Source of the DNA: JBBRUG01 sp038247995
Lineage (GTDB): Bacteria > Chloroflexota > Chloroflexia > Chloroflexales > Chloroflexaceae
Assembly (NCBI GenBank): GCA_038247995.1
Contig: JBBRUG010000034.1
Coordinates: 1-27,056, forward strand
Length of the DNA: 27,056 bases
Reading direction: 5' to 3'
Both the position numbers and the translations under genes were made by a program. This document shows positions 23,270 through 27,056 of this stretch, one piece after another. The notes beneath the pieces were generated by a model. The model searched no databases. It had not been told where the DNA came from and worked only from the letters and a program-made list of their open reading frames with translations. Within the stretch, counting starts at the first letter, position 1. Each line of letters begins with the position of its first letter.

Positions 23270-24861
23270 TCTCTGGCGCGGGCGCGTAAATCAATGCGGC
23301 GGATCTTGCCGCTGATCGTCTTAGGCAATTCGCTCACAAAACTGATCTCACGCGGATATTTGTACGGCGCCGTAAGCTTCTTGACGAAATCCTGTAACTC
23401 ATGCGCCAACGCGTCCGACGGCGTATGCCCAGGCGTCACCACCACATACGCCTTCACAATCTCATTGCGGGTCGGATCAGGTTTGGCCACTACAGCCGCT
23501 TCAGCCACCGCCGGGTGCTCCACCAGCGCGCTCTCCACCTCGAACGGGCCAATCCGATAGCCGGCGCTGATGATCACATCATCGGCGCGACCGACGAACC
23601 AGTAGTAGCCTGCTTCATCCATAAACGCCCGGTCGCCGGTGACATACCAATCGCCCCGGTGCGCCGCTGCCGTAGCGTTCGGGTTCTTCCAGTATTCCTG
23701 AAACAACCCCAGCGGGCGTTCGGGGCGCACCCGTACGGCCAGATCGCCCTCCTTGCCCGGCGGCAACGGCTGCCCTTCATCGTCGATGATGGCCAGGGTG
23801 ATGCCGGGCGACGGCGTGCCCATCGAGCCGGGTTTGATCGGCCGACCAGGCATATTCGCGCAGAGCAGCACCGTCTCAGTCTGCCCATACCCATCCCGAA
23901 TCGTTAGGCCGGTCGCCTCCGCCCAGACGTTGATCACCTCCGGGTTGAGCGGCTCGCCGGCGCTGGTACACGAACGCAAGTGGGTGAATTGGTAGGCTTT
24001 CAGGTCTTCCAGCACCAGCAAACGATAGATCGTCGGCGCGGCGCAGAAGGTTGTGATCGGGTAGCGCTGGAGCAGTTCGAGCGTTTCACGCGGATTATAC
24101 TTGCCGCGCCCATCGTGGACAAACAGGGCCGCGCCCATATTCCACGGCCCGAACAGGCTGCTCCAGGCCGCTTTTGCCCAACCGGTATCGGAGAGGTTCC
24201 AGTGCAAATCAGCCGCACTGAGATCGAGCCAATATTTGCCGGTTGTGGCGTGGCCTAGCGGGCACGAAACATGGCTATGCAGCACCATCTTCGGATTACC
24301 GACAGTGCCGGAAGTGAAGTAAATCAAACACGGATCGCTGCTCGGCGTCGGCTCGCGCGGGCGCTCCGGCGCAGCAGCGGCAACCAAAGCCTGGTAATCC
24401 AGCGCATCCGCAGTTGGGCCATCAATGCTGATCACCAACTCCAGGTCGGGGCACTGATCACGGACAGACGCCAGCTTGGCCGCCCCATCGGCGTCGGTGA
24501 TCACACAGCGCGCGGCGCTAATCGTCAGCCGATAGACCAGATCTTTGGGGGTCAGTAAGGTTGGGCCAGGCATGGCCACCACACCGAGCTTGATCAAGCC
24601 TAACATGCTCTCCCACCATTCAACTACTCGCGGCAAGATGAGCAAGACCCGATCGCCCCGCAGCAAACCGTGCTGCTCCAGGGCATTGGCCAGCCGAGCC
24701 GAACGTTCACGGAAATAGGCAAAGCTCAGGTCGCGCTCAGCGCCATCGGGGCCAACCCAGAACATGGCGCGCTGCTGCGGATCATCCGCCCAGCGGTCGA
24801 TCACATCGTAGGCCCAGTTGTAGTCGGCCGGCGCAATTGTCACATCGTCGTGAGCGGTCAT
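23260..24861 (-). CDS. Medium-chain acyl-CoA synthetase-like (ACSM) AMP-forming ligase
   Basis: The 533-residue cytoplasmic enzyme joins a carboxylic acid to CoA through an acyl-AMP. Core motifs, numbered from ATG 24861: P-loop-like YFTSGTVGNPKMV (181-193), GYGQTET (324-330), YVTGD (406-410), the hinge GRADDVIISAGYRI (424-437) and C-terminal SGK with catalytic Lys519. The segment WNLSDTGWAKAAWSSLF is characteristic of ACSM/benzoate-CoA-ligase-related enzymes that use medium-chain or aromatic acids. ATG 24861 is chosen over TTG 24873 because GGAGG lies 5 nt before it. It heads a minus-strand operon with two dehydratase subunits and a small membrane protein, pointing to activation followed by beta-oxidation-like or biosynthetic steps on the same acyl chain. 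The acid used cannot be told. Confidence 0.9.
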   Translation of the reverse strand: MTAHDDVTIAPADYNWAYDVIDRWADDPQQRAMFWVGPDGAERDLSFAYFRERSARLANALEQHGLLRGDRVLLILPRVVEWWESMLGLIKLGVVAMPGPTLLTPKDLVYRLTISAARCVITDADGAAKLASVRDQCPDLELVISIDGPTADALDYQALVAAAAPERPREPTPSSDPCLIYFTSGTVGNPKMVLHSHVSCPLGHATTGKYWLDLSAADLHWNLSDTGWAKAAWSSLFGPWNMGAALFVHDGRGKYNPRETLELLQRYPITTFCAAPTIYRLLVLEDLKAYQFTHLRSCTSAGEPLNPEVINVWAEATGLTIRDGYGQTETVLLCANMPGRPIKPGSMGTPSPGITLAIIDDEGQPLPPGKEGDLAVRVRPERPLGLFQEYWKNPNATAAAHRGDWYVTGDRAFMDEAGYYWFVGRADDVIISAGYRIGPFEVESALVEHPAVAEAAVVAKPDPTRNEIVKAYVVVTPGHTPSDALAHELQDFVKKLTAPYKYPREISFVSELPKTISGKIRRIDLRARARDEG

Positions 24862-24972
24862 CACGGCCTCCAATGGGTATCGCGGCAGGGCGACACCGGC
24901 AGGTTACGGCACCAAACGGGATGCGGGTATAGTAACCCATGAGCAAGTGAAAAGGCAACCTGGCATTGAGTC

Positions 24973-25001
24973 TATACAACTCGCTGTGGATGTGCTATCC
25001 T
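24973..25001 (+). promoter_or_regulatory. Possible extended -10 promoter of the secreted protein gene
   Basis: TATACA (24973-24978) and TATCCT (24996-25001) are 17 bp apart, and TGC directly precedes the -10 box. It leaves a leader of about 110 nt before ATG 25121. Confidence 0.35.
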
Positions 25002-25120
25002 AGCGCGTACCACAGCCCAAAATCATCAACCTCCCATCACAATCTGACAAACCTACGCCATGTCGTTGCCCGAATAAGAGCAGTTTGCCGATCAGACTGT
25101 CAGGAATCAGGAGCAAAGCC

Positions 25121-25801
25121 ATGCGCGCAAAGCCATGCGGGCGTTTTTTGATCATCGCCGTTGTGCTGTTGGCCACGATTTTCACCACAAGCAGTGTAGC
25201 GGCCCAGGTTCAGGGCGTGGTAACACCCAATCGGAATATTTTACCCGGCCAGCAAATTGCGATCGAGTTTAGCGGTTTTGAACCGAATAGTGAGGTTATC
25301 CGCTGGGTTGCGCCGACGGGGAATGCACGCAGTATCCCCTTTTCAGGCGACATCGTCGCCGATAACAATGGCGTTGCTGCGTGGCATTACACTGTTCCCG
25401 ATGATGCCCAACCCGGCGTCTGGGCGATCATGGCCCGGGCGAAAAAGGCGCCCAGCAGCACCCGCGCCACGGCCGCCACCTTTCGCGTGCTCTCCGTACG
25501 CACCACGGTTGCCGCCACGGCCAGCGTTTCACCCAGCATCGGCAAGCCCCAAACACGTTTTCGGTTCACTGCGCCGGGCTTTCGCAGCGATCAGCGCGTG
25601 TATGCCTGGGCCAATGGGCCAAACGATGAGAACATCGATCTCGAAGTGAACATTCAGGCCAATGCCCAGGGTGTTGCCAGTTGGGCGTGGACGGCGCCGG
25701 GCGACAGCGCACCCGGACAGTGGCGCATGGTAATCCGCGACACGCCCAATGCCGATGAGCCCCTTCCCGCTCGTTATATCCTCGCTTTTACAATCGAATG
25801 A
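25121..25801 (+). CDS. Secreted protein with two repeated beta-sandwich-like domains; function unknown
   Basis: The 226-residue product has a signal peptide: basic start, hydrophobic 9-22, and a probable signal peptidase I site after SVAA (about residue 28). The mature part holds two similar units (about 32-125 and 132-225). Each has a GFxxNSE/GFRSDQR turn, a W-A-P/ANG strand, a G-V-A-x-W strand near the middle, and a proline-glycine ending that leads to W (AQPGVWAIMA and SAPGQWRMVI). These resemble Ig-like or carboxypeptidase-regulatory-like extracellular domains, although no named family is certain. ATG 25121 is chosen because CAGGAG lies about 7 nt upstream; the frame extends to TTG 25085. 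It stands alone between the acyl-CoA operon and the tRNA gene, and may act as a surface or adhesive protein. Confidence 0.7.
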   Translation: MRAKPCGRFLIIAVVLLATIFTTSSVAAQVQGVVTPNRNILPGQQIAIEFSGFEPNSEVIRWVAPTGNARSIPFSGDIVADNNGVAAWHYTVPDDAQPGVWAIMARAKKAPSSTRATAATFRVLSVRTTVAATASVSPSIGKPQTRFRFTAPGFRSDQRVYAWANGPNDENIDLEVNIQANAQGVASWAWTAPGDSAPGQWRMVIRDTPNADEPLPARYILAFTIE

Positions 25802-25821
25802 TTAACTCCGCCGCGCGGCGC

Positions 25822-25850
25822 TTGACAAGCCTTTGGCTTGCTGTTACGCT
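25822..25850 (+). promoter_or_regulatory. Promoter of tRNA-Pro
   Basis: A consensus -35 TTGACA (25822-25827) lies 17 bp before TACGCT (25845-25850). Transcription would begin about 7 nt later, at the first bases of the tRNA. The -10 is poor, but the -35 is perfect and the spacing ideal. Confidence 0.6.
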
Positions 25851-25857
25851 AAGGCGA

Positions 25858-25934
25858 CGGGGCGTGGCTCAGTCTGGTAGAGCACCGCGTTTGGGACGCG
25901 GGGGTCGGGGGTTCGAATCCCTCCGCCCCGACCA
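25858..25934 (+). tRNA. tRNA-Pro, anticodon TGG
   Basis: The 77-nt gene folds into a full cloverleaf. The acceptor CGGGGCG (25858-25864) pairs with CGCCCCG (25924-25930); the anticodon stem CCGCG/CGCGG (25885-25889, 25897-25901) holds loop TTTGGGA with anticodon TGG at 25892-25894; the T arm has loop TTCGAAT. The 3' CCA is encoded (25932-25934). Confidence 0.97.
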
Positions 25935-25945
25935 CAGTCGGGAAG

Positions 25946-25980
25946 TACAGGGAGGGCATGGCCCTCCCTGTATTGTTTGT
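25946..25980 (+). terminator. Rho-independent terminator of tRNA-Pro
   Basis: A perfect 12-bp stem TACAGGGAGGGC/GCCCTCCCTGTA with a 3-nt loop (25946-25972) is followed by TTGTTTGTT. It lies 11 bp after the tRNA. Confidence 0.9.
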
Positions 25981-26039
25981 TCAGCAATTCTTTCTCAACC
26001 AAGGATCATTGCGTGGGGCGCGCCTCACGTCGCCAACCT

Positions 26040-26738
26040 ATGTCTACCATCTTGCTGGTTGAAGATGAAACAACGCTCGCCGAAACCTTGCGCTACAATC
26101 TGGAGCGCGAAGGCTATACGGTGCAGATCGCCGCTGATGGTGTGCAGGGGCTTGAACTGGCTCGTCGCGACACTCCCGACCTGGTAGTGCTGGATATTAT
26201 GCTGCCCCGCCTCGATGGGTTTTCGGTGTGTCGCATTCTCCGCCAGGAGAGCGATGTGCCGATCATTATGCTTACCGCCCGCCAGGACGAAGTCGATCGC
26301 ATCGCCGGGCTCGAGCTTGGCGCCGATGACTATGTGAGCAAGCCATTCAGCCTCGGCGAGTTTCTCGCCCGCGTCCGCGCCATTATGCGCCGTACCGAAC
26401 GCCAACCGCGGCTCGCCGGGCGCGAGGTTTTGGAGGCCGGTGCACTGCGCGTCGATACCTCCAGTCGTCGGGCATGGCGCGAAGGCGGTGAACTAACCCT
26501 GCCGCAAAAAGAATTTGATCTGCTGACCTGTTTGATCCGCAATCGCGGCATCGCGCTCTCGCGCGACCTCTTGCTTGAGCGGGTCTGGGGCCTCGATTTT
26601 ATCGGCGATAGCCGGACTGTCGATGTGCACATCCGCTGGCTGCGTGAGAAGATCGAACCCGACCCGGCACGCCCGCGCTACATCCAGACGGTGCGCGGCG
26701 TCGGCTATCGTTTTGAGGCTCCCGAAGACATAGAGTAG
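26040..26738 (+). CDS. OmpR/PhoB-family response regulator
   Basis: The 232-residue protein is the DNA-binding half of a two-component system. The receiver domain (1-118) has acidic pocket EDE (8-10), phospho-acceptor Asp52 in LDIMLPRLDG, Thr79 and Lys101 in SKPF. The winged-helix effector domain (about 132-225) ends in the usual RYIQTVRGVGYRF. Phosphorylation by the partner kinase should drive dimer formation and DNA binding. ATG 26040 is chosen because it opens the first receiver strand (STILLVEDE); the frame stays open from ATG 25977, which lies within the tRNA terminator's T stretch. A sensor kinase gene begins 6 bp after the stop, so the pair is an operon. Resemblance to PhoB/PhoP/WalR is general; the stimulus is unknown. 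Confidence 0.93.
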   Translation: MSTILLVEDETTLAETLRYNLEREGYTVQIAADGVQGLELARRDTPDLVVLDIMLPRLDGFSVCRILRQESDVPIIMLTARQDEVDRIAGLELGADDYVSKPFSLGEFLARVRAIMRRTERQPRLAGREVLEAGALRVDTSSRRAWREGGELTLPQKEFDLLTCLIRNRGIALSRDLLLERVWGLDFIGDSRTVDVHIRWLREKIEPDPARPRYIQTVRGVGYRFEAPEDIE

Positions 26739-26744
26739 GGCACA

Positions 26745-27056
26745 ATGACACCGCTCGAAATCGTGCTGGCCCTGGCCTTGATCGTCGCAGTGGCGATCCT
26801 GGTGCAGCAGCGCCGACGGTCACGCGTCGATCGTTTGCCGCCGACGCGCATCACGCACGCGAATGAACCCGTTGCCACGTCCGTCGCGTCCGTAGCCACC
26901 CCCCTTGATGGGGGCCCCCCCCCCCCCCCCACCCCCCCACACAAACCCCCCCCCCCCCCAACCCCCCCCCCCCCACCCACAAGAACAACCCGCCCCCCCC
27001 CCGCGCGCACTCCCCAACAGGTTTGATCCCAAAACACCCACACCCCAGTAAAAAAA
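26745..27056 (+). CDS. Probable sensor histidine kinase, N-terminus only
   Basis: ATG 26745 lies 6 bp after the response regulator stop. The first residues hold one membrane helix (about 4-20, LEIVLALALIVAVAILVQQ) followed by a basic stretch. No kinase domain is reached: from about 26915 the sequence is nearly pure C and the frame reads proline runs before TGA at 27024-27026. The position after an OmpR-family regulator strongly suggests the partner kinase (inference). The poly-C sequence and its stop are likely assembly or base-calling noise, so the real gene should continue past the window. Confidence 0.5.
26915..27003. repeat. Poly-C low-complexity tract at the window end
   Basis: Long C runs broken by single A, G or T bases fill this stretch. 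The preceding sequence is normal coding DNA. It resembles a failed read end more than a natural repeat. Confidence 0.9.

Noticed and set aside
25858..25934. tRNA as an attachment site of an integrated element
   Set aside because: No integrase gene and no repeated tRNA 3' end were seen in the window.

Overview
The window looks like a 27-kb contig from a GC-rich member of the Chloroflexi, most likely class Chloroflexia. This rests on overall gene style: a large AfsR/SARP-like BTAD/NB-ARC/TPR regulator, a bacterial protein with the PHAX RNA-binding fold, tandem transglutaminase-like genes, and short tandem repeats between genes. No rRNA is present, so the placement is inference. Both ends run into low-complexity DNA: a 39-bp tandem repeat at 1-139 and an almost pure C tract at 26915-27003. 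The two edge genes, a membrane glycosyltransferase and a sensor kinase, are incomplete there.

Left third (1-10760): a partial GT-C glycosyltransferase; a cytoplasmic GH13 alpha-amylase-family enzyme with a clear terminator; a broken XRE-type regulator just upstream of the amylase; a membrane fatty acid desaturase; and two translationally coupled transglutaminase-like genes. These converge with a sugar-type ABC importer (binding lipoprotein plus two permeases, no ATPase gene) preceded by a MarR-family regulator. The XRE gene carries a ~100-bp palindromic element flanked by TA. A second copy, 94% identical by hand alignment, lies in the 0.5-kb gap upstream of marR.

Middle (10760-19370): a membrane-anchored protein with a large extracytoplasmic domain; a decayed C-terminal piece of a MalT/LuxR-type ATPase regulator; a PHAX-domain RNA-binding protein; an M20 peptidase; and, convergent with it, a TerB-like membrane protein followed by the 1130-residue SARP-like regulator, probably in one operon.

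Right third (19440-27056): rpsT (S20, UUG start) divergent from murJ; an acyl-CoA operon on the minus strand (medium-chain acyl-CoA synthetase, two hot-dog dehydratase subunits, a small membrane protein); a secreted two-repeat beta-sandwich-like protein; tRNA-Pro(TGG) with its own promoter and terminator; and an OmpR/PhoB response regulator followed by the start of its kinase.

No CRISPR array, prophage or intact transposase gene was seen. The clearest unusual items are the TA-flanked miniature element that splits an HTH domain in frame, and the PHAX-fold protein. I see no convincing new multi-gene system.
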